NCBI GenBank assembly: GCA_023432805.1
Contig: JAEYUG010000028.1
Coordinates: 1-47,312, forward strand
Length of the DNA stretch: 47,312 nucleotides
Direction: 5' to 3'
From: Bacteroidota bacterium
GTDB lineage: Bacteria > Bacteroidota > Ignavibacteria > SZUA-365
Notes under the pieces: model-generated
Seen by the model: the letters and a program-made list of their open reading frames with translations, nothing else
The model's database searches: none
What the model was told of the DNA's origin: nothing
In this document: positions 1 to 7,769 of the stretch, in pieces
Layout: the number at the start of each line of letters is the position of its first letter
How positions within the stretch are numbered: position 1 is the stretch's first letter
Translations under genes and position numbers: made by a program

Positions 1-623
1 TTCGGAGTTGTGTATAAGAGACTGGTGATGACGCGCTCGCCGTCGGCCACGCCCGGGAGTTCACGCGCAAGCGTGGAGGTGGCCGCATCGTATGCGGCTC
101 CGAAGGTCGCGATCGGAACTCCGTCGAGAAGTATCTGCGAACGCCCGGTGTCGATCGCGCTGCCGACTGCTGGGAAGATGCGCGCGAGGAGCCGGATGGT
201 GTCGCTCGCGACAATGCCACCGCTCTTCGGCAGCACGGGGAAGATGGTCGGGCGGCGTACGTGGATGACGCTGTTGCCGAAGGACCCGTTGGTTCGGGGA
301 TTCAGGGGATCTGCGAGCCAGCCACCCGAACTGCCGTTCTCGTTGAGCTTGTACTCGTATGCAGGTCCCGGTGCGGACCCGCCGCCCACGCGCAGGCGCA
401 TGGTCTTCGTCCAGCTTCCGTCGGGTTGCCTGATCATCGTCCATCGCGCGTTTGGTGTGATGCTTCCGGCACTGTTGTTCGCCCAGTTGTTGAATTCGCC
501 CGGGAGATGCACCACCGATGGAAGGTTGTCCGACGTGTAGTGGAACGTGATGTCCACGCTGTCGGACTGTGCCGCCAGAAGCATGGGAAGCAGCAGGATG
601 GTGAGGAGGGGGGTGATGCGCAT
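1..623 (-). CDS. Secreted amylase-like protein, N-terminal part (CBM48/isoamylase-N type domain)
   Basis: Partial: the frame is open from an ATG at 623 to the window edge (about 207 residues). A signal peptide (MRITPLLTILLLPMLLAAQ) is followed at about residues 22-125 by an E-set/CBM48-like module with the hallmarks VHLPGEFNNW, a DGSWTKTMRL strand and YEYKLNENG, ending in ADPLNPRTNGSFGNSVIHV. A second beta-sandwich-like segment follows. In this family such modules bind alpha-glucans and precede a GH13 catalytic domain; that domain would lie outside the window, so catalysis is inferred. A GAGGT ribosome site sits 7 bases before the ATG. It is the last visible gene of the LacI/TonB operon, consistent with extracellular starch breakdown. 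It could instead be a non-catalytic glycan-binding protein. Confidence 0.75.
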   Translation of the reverse strand, partial: MRITPLLTILLLPMLLAAQSDSVDITFHYTSDNLPSVVHLPGEFNNWANNSAGSITPNARWTMIRQPDGSWTKTMRLRVGGGSAPGPAYEYKLNENGSSGGWLADPLNPRTNGSFGNSVIHVRRPTIFPVLPKSGGIVASDTIRLLARIFPAVGSAIDTGRSQILLDGVPIATFGAAYDAATSTLARELPGVADGERVITSLLYTTP

Positions 624-647
624 GCAGACCTCGACTGGGATGAAAGC

Positions 648-655
648 GGAATATA
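648..655 (-). promoter_or_regulatory. Candidate -10/-7 element before the amylase-like gene
   Basis: TATATTCC on the minus strand, 25 bases before the ATG at 623, resembles the TATATTNG elements seen before other genes in this window. No clear TTG element lies at the matching upstream distance, so the gene may also be read through from upstream. Confidence 0.35.
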
Positions 656-724
656 GCGTGCAGGGCGCATGGAAGCGCGTGGAAATTGCGCCCCGCAAGG
701 GTGGCACAGCCGTCGGAAACGCAA

Positions 725-746
725 CGCGCCGGGTTTCCCCGGCGCG
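725..746 (-). terminator. Strong hairpin after the CBM-like secreted protein gene
   Basis: A perfect 9-bp GC stem (725-733 with 738-746, 4-base loop) starts 24 bases beyond the TAA stop at 770-772. On the minus strand it is followed by TTGCGTTT, a weak U tract. It may terminate the upstream gene or attenuate transcription into the amylase-like gene. Confidence 0.5.
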
Positions 747-769
747 CTGATGTGAACGATGAAACGTGG

Positions 770-2833
770 TTACTTGACCAGCGTCATCTTGCGGACAACC
801 TTCACGTCACCCACCGTCAACTGATACAGGTAGATGCCGCTCTCGAAGCCGGAGGCATCGAACACAACGCGATAGCGTCCTGTCGTAGCCGGACCGCTCA
901 CGAGCGTCTTCAGCTCCTGGCCGAGGACGTTGAACACCTTCAGTGTCACCCACCCGGCCGTCGCGACATCATACTCGATGGTCGTACTGGGGTTGAAGGG
1001 ATTCGGGTAGTTCTGGTCGAGGCGATACACGACCGGAGCCGCGTCGATGCGCTCGACGCTCGTCGGGGTCGAGGTGTTGAAGTCCCACGCGTTGTAATAT
1101 CTCGGATTGATCGAGCCGAACTGCGAATGGATCGTCACCTCGCTCTGCGAGTCATCGATGTTCTCGATGTGGTTGTTGCCGAATCCACCCCGGCCGCCTT
1201 CGTTGTCACCGCCCTTGATACCGAACTTGAATTCCTGGCCCACGAACTTCTTCGAGCCGGTGGAATCGGGAGCATAGAGGAACTGCACGGTGTAGATGTG
1301 ATCGCCGGCCACAGCGTCGCCGTTGGTGCCGTCGTCGTACATCAGCTTGGGTGTGTCTTCACGCAGGGTCAGTCCCCAGGTGGTCCAGGCACCGGTGGCG
1401 GGACCATTCATCCACAATCCACTCGGATACACGGTTGCGGGATCCCAGATGTGATCGGTACCCTGAATGTCGAACAGGGTGTCGCCGCGCATGGTCTGGT
1501 AGTAGGCGGGACGCAGATCGCAGGTCCACGTCACGCGCACAGGCCGTGCGAGCACGGATGTGTTGCGGAAAACGGGCATGCGGTTGCCGTCGGTCTTGCT
1601 GTCGACGACATCGTTCACGGCTGCCGTGGCGGCAGTGAACATGACCATGCGACGTTCTGCAAGGGTGTTGTCAGACCCGGCGTATTCGTAGTTGTAGAAG
1701 GTCTCACGAATGTCCTGAGCGTCCTTTGTCACGTAGTACTGGTAGTACACCGCGCTGTTGAGCTTGGTGACGAGCTTCTGCGAACCGGTGTAGATGTTTG
1801 TGAAGCCCTGCTTGGTGAGAATGGTGCGCACGGGACTGACGCTGTTCTCGTCGCGCGCGGTGCCGGCCCAGCCGGTCTGCACGGTGATCGTGTCGCCAGT
1901 CTTGAAGCCACGACTCTGAATCGCCTTCGTCAGGTCGACCTGGAAGGTGACCGTGACGGTGTCACTGCCCGAGAAGGGCTGCGGCGCCTTGCGGTCGAAC
2001 CAGTCCCAATGGATCGTCGTGTCCTGCATGCTGTAAGGTGCGTGGGTCAGACGGTTGGGATCGCTCTCCCAGGTGAGGGGACCGTCGGTCGGGGTGGCGT
2101 TGATGTCGGTGATGACGAACTTCATTGCCAGTTCCTGTCCGGCCGGGAATTCCGCCTTCGGGATTTCGAGGATGCCCGAGTAGAAGTTGTCGGCGTTGTA
2201 ATTGCGGCTGCCGCCGTTGCCGTGCGGCTGCTCCTTCGTCAGGAAGAAGGTGTTGCCCCAGTCGAGGTTGCCGGTCATCCCCCAGTTCGTGGTGTTCGAT
2301 CCGCGCACGCCGACCTTCTGCGCTGCTGCATTGAAATCTTCCTTGCCCTGCATGTTCACGCGCACATGCACATGGTAGTGATCTGCATCGGCAGGGAAGG
2401 GAGTCCAGTTCTGCAGCTGGCGCGTGGGCGTGCCGTTCACGTACTCGAGCGGCAGCACCAGGTCGGCGGTGCCGGTCGTGAGCGTGCGGTTGCCATTCGC
2501 GGATTCGATGTCGTTCTCCCAGCCCTTGTGCTCGTTGTCGCCCGAGGCACTCGACGCGTTGGTGAAGAACTTGTAGTTCACGGTGGCGTTCGCCGGGAAG
2601 TCGAACGTGCCTGTCCAGTAGTCACCACCGATGTTGGTCAGATTCACGCCGGTCGCTCCGTCCCACGTGAGCGGGGCGGTGTCTCCACGCACCTGCACGA
2701 CGGCCATCGGGTGCAGTGTGTCGGGTACCGTTGCAGTGTTGACCAGGAACGTCACCTTGACGGTCTGCGCAAGCGCGGATCCGCCCAGCAGCACGCCCAG
2801 GGTCAGCACCCAGAGCATGGTCGCTCTCTTCAT
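770..2833 (-). CDS. Secreted multi-domain protein with carbohydrate-binding-like modules and T9SS type A C-terminal domain
   Basis: 687 residues. The start at 2833 (MKRATMLWVLTLG) gives a clean signal peptide ending ALAQ and has GGAG 8 bases upstream; the longer reading from 2878 adds residues with no signal logic. Several beta-sandwich modules follow, beginning VKVTFLVNT, VTVTFQVDL and VRVTWTCDL, with phrases such as YWTGTFDFP and MYDDGTNGD that resemble starch-binding/X25-like modules near pullulanases. The last 80 residues are a T9SS sorting domain: NYPNPFNPSTTI, LKVFNVLGQE, and a final VVRKMTLVK. Known family logic: such proteins are exported by T9SS and attached to the cell surface or released. 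Its place between PorV and an amylase-like gene suggests glycan capture; no catalytic motif was recognised. Confidence 0.8.
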   Translation of the reverse strand: MKRATMLWVLTLGVLLGGSALAQTVKVTFLVNTATVPDTLHPMAVVQVRGDTAPLTWDGATGVNLTNIGGDYWTGTFDFPANATVNYKFFTNASSASGDNEHKGWENDIESANGNRTLTTGTADLVLPLEYVNGTPTRQLQNWTPFPADADHYHVHVRVNMQGKEDFNAAAQKVGVRGSNTTNWGMTGNLDWGNTFFLTKEQPHGNGGSRNYNADNFYSGILEIPKAEFPAGQELAMKFVITDINATPTDGPLTWESDPNRLTHAPYSMQDTTIHWDWFDRKAPQPFSGSDTVTVTFQVDLTKAIQSRGFKTGDTITVQTGWAGTARDENSVSPVRTILTKQGFTNIYTGSQKLVTKLNSAVYYQYYVTKDAQDIRETFYNYEYAGSDNTLAERRMVMFTAATAAVNDVVDSKTDGNRMPVFRNTSVLARPVRVTWTCDLRPAYYQTMRGDTLFDIQGTDHIWDPATVYPSGLWMNGPATGAWTTWGLTLREDTPKLMYDDGTNGDAVAGDHIYTVQFLYAPDSTGSKKFVGQEFKFGIKGGDNEGGRGGFGNNHIENIDDSQSEVTIHSQFGSINPRYYNAWDFNTSTPTSVERIDAAPVVYRLDQNYPNPFNPSTTIEYDVATAGWVTLKVFNVLGQELKTLVSGPATTGRYRVVFDASGFESGIYLYQLTVGDVKVVRKMTLVK

Positions 2834-2880
2834 GAGGGTATCTCCAATCTGTGAGTATGTGTGAATGAAACGGAACATTG

Positions 2881-2909
2881 GTTATAAGAACCACGGAAAG
2901 CTGTGTCAG
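2881..2909 (-). promoter_or_regulatory. Candidate internal promoter before the CBM-like gene
   Basis: On the minus strand CTGACA (2904-2909) is followed after exactly 17 bases by TATAAC (2881-2886), 48 bases before the ATG at 2833. The -10 overlaps an inverted repeat, TGGTT-N5-AACCA (2879-2893), which could be an operator. It suggests that the last two genes can be transcribed separately. Confidence 0.4.
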
Positions 2910-2935
2910 GTGCCCGCATCGAGCCGATGCGGCAC
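2910..2935 (-). terminator. Possible hairpin after the porV-like gene
   Basis: Just beyond the stop at 2943 an imperfect stem of 11 pairs with one bulged base can form (2910-2935). There is no U tract after it, so it may be a processing or attenuation hairpin, not a true terminator. Confidence 0.3.
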
Positions 2936-2942
2936 ACGAAGG

Positions 2943-3965
2943 TCAGAATGTCACGCCGAATGTGAGGGTCGTGACGCTCTCGAAGATTCCAAAATCCTGA
3001 TACGTGAAGTCGATCGATGCAGCTGTCGTGCCAAAAATCGGATACAGCACTCCGATACCTGCCGTCAACCCTTCCTGGGCATCGGCAAGAAAGAGCGACT
3101 TGTAGCCCGCCCGCACGAACAGCATGTTCTGGAAGGAAATCTCACCGCCCACGTTCACCATCATGTCGTTGTCGTTGGGACGCACGACATCGGTCGCCAC
3201 AATGACGAGGAAGTCGTTCGTCGTGTAGAGATCATACGCCACGCCGGCGCGTACGAAGAGGGGAAGCTCCCAGCCATCGGTCTTCAGCGACGCGACGATC
3301 GTGTTGTTGTTTCCGGTCGTTTCGGGATCCAGATCGATGCGACGCACCAGATCCTTGCCCTGAAGCTGCATGTCCGAACCGAAGTTCGACAGGCTCATGC
3401 CGAGACGCATGCCGTCGAAGGGTGTGACGAACATCAGTCCGAGATCGAAGGCGAGTGCCGTGGCGCTCTCATTCCAGATGCGCTGGGAGATGTACTTGAG
3501 CGATCCACCGATGGAGAAGCGGTCCGTGAGGTTGCGGCTGTAGCTGACACCCACGGCGATGTCCTGCGCGGTCCAGCGCTCGCCGGTCCCGTCCGGTTGT
3601 GCGACCGTGGTGACGAGGTCTTCGCCGTAATCGAGTTGGGTCACACTGAGTCCGATCGCGTTGTCGCGATCCACGGCGAGCTTGAGTCCCACCCAGTTGA
3701 ACTTCGTGTCAACCAGCCAGTTCGTCGTGGCCCCTAGAATCTGCGACTGGCCTCCGCGGGAGAGGGCACCGGGATTCCAGTACATCGCCGACGCGTCTGC
3801 GCCTGATGCGACAAAGGCACCACCCATGCCCGTGGCGCGCGGACCCACCGCGATCCCGAGGAATGACGCCGCGGTGGTTCCGACCTTGGCCTGCGCATGG
3901 ACGGACGCACACGGAAGACCGACACCAAGCACTGCGAAGAGCGAGACGAAGATGAGCTTGTTCAT
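2943..3965 (-). CDS. PorV/PorQ-family outer-membrane protein
   Basis: 340 residues. The start at 3965 (MNKLIFVSLFAVLG) is chosen because GGAG lies 7 bases upstream and a signal peptide ending VHAQ follows; the frame is open further upstream without such signals. The mature start matches the family: AASFLGIAVGPRATGMGGA, then ASAMYWNPGALS, with alternating beta strands up to the terminal phenylalanine in LTFGVTF, typical of outer-membrane barrels. PorV proteins shuttle or anchor T9SS cargo, and paralogues often sit beside TonB receptors in this phylum. It lies 16 bases after the 1256-residue gene, so translation is probably coupled. Inferred role: secretion or surface display of the neighbouring T9SS-tailed proteins. 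Confidence 0.85.
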   Translation of the reverse strand: MNKLIFVSLFAVLGVGLPCASVHAQAKVGTTAASFLGIAVGPRATGMGGAFVASGADASAMYWNPGALSRGGQSQILGATTNWLVDTKFNWVGLKLAVDRDNAIGLSVTQLDYGEDLVTTVAQPDGTGERWTAQDIAVGVSYSRNLTDRFSIGGSLKYISQRIWNESATALAFDLGLMFVTPFDGMRLGMSLSNFGSDMQLQGKDLVRRIDLDPETTGNNNTIVASLKTDGWELPLFVRAGVAYDLYTTNDFLVIVATDVVRPNDNDMMVNVGGEISFQNMLFVRAGYKSLFLADAQEGLTAGIGVLYPIFGTTAASIDFTYQDFGIFESVTTLTFGVTF

Positions 3966-3981
3966 ATGCATGCTCCGTTCC

Positions 3982-6900
3982 TTACTTGATGATGGCGATC
4001 TTGCCGGACTTCCTGCCGGCGGGAGCTTCGACCACGTAGAAGTACACGCCATACGCGATGTCGAGATTCTCCTTCGTCTTCAGGTTCCACGACACCGTCC
4101 CGTCATCGATCGACTTGTCATGACGGAGCGTGATCACATGTTCCCCTCGCGCAGTGAAGACGCTGATCTTCGCCTCGGGTGGCAGATGGATGAAGTCGAT
4201 CTTCCGCTCACCACGTCCTGTCGTGACACCGGGAGGGAGCGGCGATTCATGCGTCGTGGCCGCGACGTAGGGATTCGGCACGACGCGGATGCGTTCGAGC
4301 GAGCTGCTCGCGATCGCGGGCGATGCCGTCGGCAGGTTCGGTGAGAAGACGTAGACATCCCCGTTGCGGAACGGCTTCGTGGTGCGGATGCGCAACGAAT
4401 CCCCATCAGTGAAATCGAACACCTTCGTCGGGGGATCACTCGGTCGGTTCACGAACGACATCGTCCAGGTGAAGGTCGGGGTTCCGCTCCGTGACAGGTC
4501 GAAGAAGGACAGCTCGTCGTTCGACGACAATCTGCCGTTCCCGTCGTTGTCGGTGAAGATGAAGGGGACCTTGCGATTCTCGGTCCTGTTGCGGATCGTG
4601 AACTGCACCGGGATTGCCGGCGCACCGTACAGCGCGGCCGATGTGTCGATCACCCGCGACGAAAACACGATGGCGTAATCGGCCGGATACCGCGCCCCCT
4701 TCAGCGTGTCCGGAGGCAGCAGCACATTGGTCGTCGCGAAGGTGAACAACATGCTCTTCGAGGCGTTGTTGAATCCCACTGTCGTGTCGCTCTCGATCAG
4801 ACCGATTTTCCAGTCGTTGGCGAAACGCAGTTGCAGCCCGTCGAAGACGTCGGCATCGAGTGCCTCGGTGACGTAGGGACTGTTGAGGATGTAGGGACTC
4901 TGATACACCGGGTAATACTGATACCGCGCGATGATCGTCCCTGACAGCGATCCGGGGGAAGCCTGCCTGATCTCCCCGCGGCGTGCGTCGACCGTGTACC
5001 GCGTGGGATCGATCGTACCCGATGCATTCACGAGCGTTACGCTGGGAAGATGGATGTTCTCGTACCCGAGCTTCGCGGGCAGGGTGTCGCCGATGACGAG
5101 GGTGTCGGACATCACGGTCCGATTCAGCACGCTGTAGGTCGCGGTCACCTGCGCGAACTCGTTGCCGTCGAGCTGATCGATCCTGCCATTGTGATCGTTG
5201 TCGATTGCATCACTCGACACGTCGGTGAAGGTCACTTCGTAGGTGTTCGGCTCGAGCTTCAGCGCGTCGAGCACGTCGTAGGTGATGGTGCCGGTGGCAA
5301 AGGATTGCTGCGCCTGCACCGTCACACCGCTGCCCGGCGCGACATATCCGGCCACTGGTGCATTCGGTACGACGCGCACCGTATTGATGTCCAGTTCCGG
5401 CGGTGCACCGGCGAACAACTGAATCCGCTTCGTGTTCTCGGCCGGAAAAATGTCGGTGCTCTCATTGCCCCGATCATAGGCCACGATCGCGTAATAGTAA
5501 GTGCGGCCGTTCTCGACCTCCTCGTCGACATACGAGTGCACGAGCCCGGAGTTCGTCCCGAGATTGAACGACCGACCGGCCACCGTCTCGAACAGCTCCG
5601 GTCCGGGACGGAAATACCCGCGCACCGCGTTGATCAGATCAAACTGCGCAATCGGCTTGAATCCCACGATGATGCCGTCCGCATTCGTGATCTGCGCAGC
5701 GTCGTTGAAATTCGGGTCCGTCGCCTTGTAGATCTTGTACCCCTCGAAATCGTATTCGCGCAGCACTGGATCGTAGCTCTTCTCGGCCTTGCGATCCCAG
5801 TACAGCGTCACCTTCCTGTCACCAGCCACGGCCGTCAGCGTCGGCTTGTCGGGCGCGACAGGGAAGCGGTAATTGCTGTTGTAGATCTTCTGCACAGTCT
5901 CGCGGTGCTTGAGCAGATCCGCCAGATCGGTCTGGAAACCTCCGGCACCGCCGCCATACACCAGGGCGAGCGAGAAACGCTCGGTGCGTCCGGCCAGCAG
6001 TGGGAAATATCCCGAGCCGTACATGAAATCGCCGTCTTCCCCACGCTGGGGACGGTTATTGATGATCGAGCGGGGCACGTCGAAGAATCCCGGTGCGAGA
6101 CGTTTCCACAAATCCTCATCCTCTCCAAGGCCGATGTCCGAGGCCGGTGTGAAGTACTGGAAGCTCGTCAGACCGATCTGATCGCTTTCGTCCACATCGG
6201 TCTTGTCGATGTTCGGTTCGCCTGGAAGTCCCGTGTCGCCGAAGCCTGCATCGTACCCGGAGGTCGGCACGCCGTCGAGTTCTCCCACATCATTCGTTCC
6301 GGCGGAACCGTCGCGCCCGACATCATCGAAATCAGGATTCCAGTCGCCGTCGTTGTCGACCAGATCATCCCGTCGCTCGTCGATCATCCTGTCCATCAGA
6401 CCCATGCCCGACCTGTAGTCGACATATCGAACCGGCCGCATGATGTCGATCAGCGTGTTGCCCTGCGTATCGCGCTTGAACTGCCGGAAGTGGAGATAGG
6501 AATTCTCGTCGATGATGCCGTCGAGATCGTTGTCGATCCCATCGTACGCGTTGGGATTGACGATCAGATTGCTCTGTGCATCGCGGATGATGTTGCCTTC
6601 CGCCAGCTTCGTGCCGGCGGGATCGATCGTGATCGTCGCGCCGCGCGTTGCAACCGATGTGGTCGTGCCGGTGAGGGGAAGGAGGGTGCGCCTGTAATCG
6701 TTCTCGATCACCACGACATTGTCGCCCGCGCGCACCACCGTCGAATCGAACGATGCTGCCGTGAAGCGCGGTGCGGAAGCCGCGAACCCCGCATCGTCGT
6801 CGTTGTCGATGCCGTCGAAGGGGTTGCCGGGACTCTCGAGAAACGCATAGCCCACAACGCCGACGGGACCCACCCAGCTCGGGTTGCGACCGTTGTTGTC

Positions 6901-7752
6901 GGGGAAGTCGCCGGTGTAGGTGATATTGAGCGCGACATCGAAGAAGGAGAAGTCGTCGTCGTATTCCTGGGGAGAGCCATCATTGCCGGTCACGCCGATG
7001 TAGGTGCCGACAAGCATGCCGAACACCGCGCGCGAGTAATCCGTCGTCCCGGTATTCTTGATTTCGTAAAGCCAGAAGATGTTGTCCTGCGCCAGAAACT
7101 GTGCCCACTGCAGCGCACGCACGCGCATCTCGAGGCCGAGGCCATTGCGCCCGAGGTTGCGGGAATCCGGCTTGAAACTGACACCGAAGGTGTTGTTCGA
7201 CGCAACGTTGAACCGTTCGTCGTTGTTGTCGTCCATGACGAAGTAGGTCTCCTCGTCGGCCGAACTGGTCTTGCCGAAGAATCCGTTCCACGAGCCCTTC
7301 CAACCGGGATCGGTGGCATCCTGCATCTTGTCGGGCCAGAAGACCGGCCAGGTCTTGCTGTCGGTGAGCAGGGCCACGCCCTGCAATGCGGAATTCTGGT
7401 AGCCGGCAACGGGCTCCCAGGTCCAGCTCTTGCCGGCAGGAGATTCGTCACGACGACGCGTCGGGCGATCGACGGGCACGCTGACCACGCTGTGGAAGGT
7501 CTTTCCCTCGGTCGTGACCTCGGCGCCGACAAAGGGACTCACATCTCCGAGATACCCGTTGTTGTCGTAAATCCATGAGCCGCGCGGACCGCCGGTCGGC
7601 GGCTGACCGATCACGCCCCAGTTGCCGAACACGGTCTTGACGCGGTTGCCCGACATGACATTCGAACGCCGGTATTCGCGGCCACTCTGGGCAGACGCGA
7701 CCGAGGCACCCAGAATCATGCAGACGATGAAGAGAAGAGTCGATCGTTTCAT
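3982..7752 (-). CDS. Large secreted surface protein with Ca-binding-like loops, Fn3-like domain and C-terminal sorting-type domain
   Basis: 1256 residues. Signal peptide MKRSTLLFIVCMILGASVASAQ; AGGA lies 5 bases before the ATG. The N-terminal half repeats acidic loops such as DGIDNDDDAG, DGIDNDLDGIIDEN and DNDGDWNPDFDD, and a further DNDHNGRID occurs near residue 860: these look like thrombospondin-3/EF-type calcium loops. An Fn3-like domain spans about residues 630-755 (GDRKVTLYWD to TYYYAIVAYDRG). The last 100 residues (IRVVPNPYVA to AYGVYFYVVEAP) resemble an FlgD-like/T9SS sorting domain. It sits between a TonB receptor and a PorV-like gene, 17 and 16 bases apart. No enzyme motif was recognised. 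Inferred: a surface component working with the receptor, perhaps taking the place of SusD. Confidence 0.8.
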   Translation of the reverse strand: MKRSTLLFIVCMILGASVASAQSGREYRRSNVMSGNRVKTVFGNWGVIGQPPTGGPRGSWIYDNNGYLGDVSPFVGAEVTTEGKTFHSVVSVPVDRPTRRRDESPAGKSWTWEPVAGYQNSALQGVALLTDSKTWPVFWPDKMQDATDPGWKGSWNGFFGKTSSADEETYFVMDDNNDERFNVASNNTFGVSFKPDSRNLGRNGLGLEMRVRALQWAQFLAQDNIFWLYEIKNTGTTDYSRAVFGMLVGTYIGVTGNDGSPQEYDDDFSFFDVALNITYTGDFPDNNGRNPSWVGPVGVVGYAFLESPGNPFDGIDNDDDAGFAASAPRFTAASFDSTVVRAGDNVVVIENDYRRTLLPLTGTTTSVATRGATITIDPAGTKLAEGNIIRDAQSNLIVNPNAYDGIDNDLDGIIDENSYLHFRQFKRDTQGNTLIDIMRPVRYVDYRSGMGLMDRMIDERRDDLVDNDGDWNPDFDDVGRDGSAGTNDVGELDGVPTSGYDAGFGDTGLPGEPNIDKTDVDESDQIGLTSFQYFTPASDIGLGEDEDLWKRLAPGFFDVPRSIINNRPQRGEDGDFMYGSGYFPLLAGRTERFSLALVYGGGAGGFQTDLADLLKHRETVQKIYNSNYRFPVAPDKPTLTAVAGDRKVTLYWDRKAEKSYDPVLREYDFEGYKIYKATDPNFNDAAQITNADGIIVGFKPIAQFDLINAVRGYFRPGPELFETVAGRSFNLGTNSGLVHSYVDEEVENGRTYYYAIVAYDRGNESTDIFPAENTKRIQLFAGAPPELDINTVRVVPNAPVAGYVAPGSGVTVQAQQSFATGTITYDVLDALKLEPNTYEVTFTDVSSDAIDNDHNGRIDQLDGNEFAQVTATYSVLNRTVMSDTLVIGDTLPAKLGYENIHLPSVTLVNASGTIDPTRYTVDARRGEIRQASPGSLSGTIIARYQYYPVYQSPYILNSPYVTEALDADVFDGLQLRFANDWKIGLIESDTTVGFNNASKSMLFTFATTNVLLPPDTLKGARYPADYAIVFSSRVIDTSAALYGAPAIPVQFTIRNRTENRKVPFIFTDNDGNGRLSSNDELSFFDLSRSGTPTFTWTMSFVNRPSDPPTKVFDFTDGDSLRIRTTKPFRNGDVYVFSPNLPTASPAIASSSLERIRVVPNPYVAATTHESPLPPGVTTGRGERKIDFIHLPPEAKISVFTARGEHVITLRHDKSIDDGTVSWNLKTKENLDIAYGVYFYVVEAPAGRKSGKIAIIK

Positions 7753-7769
7753 GGTGTTCCTGCCTCGGA

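Noticed and set aside
686..2854. Long open frame on the plus strand opposite the CBM-like secreted gene
   Set aside because: Shadow frame of high-GC coding sequence: no signal, no domain, while the minus-strand frame has a signal peptide and a T9SS tail.
5050..7578. 842-codon open frame on the plus strand
   Set aside because: Antisense shadow rich in His/Arg/Val/Asp opposite the 1256-residue secreted protein; no recognisable domain.
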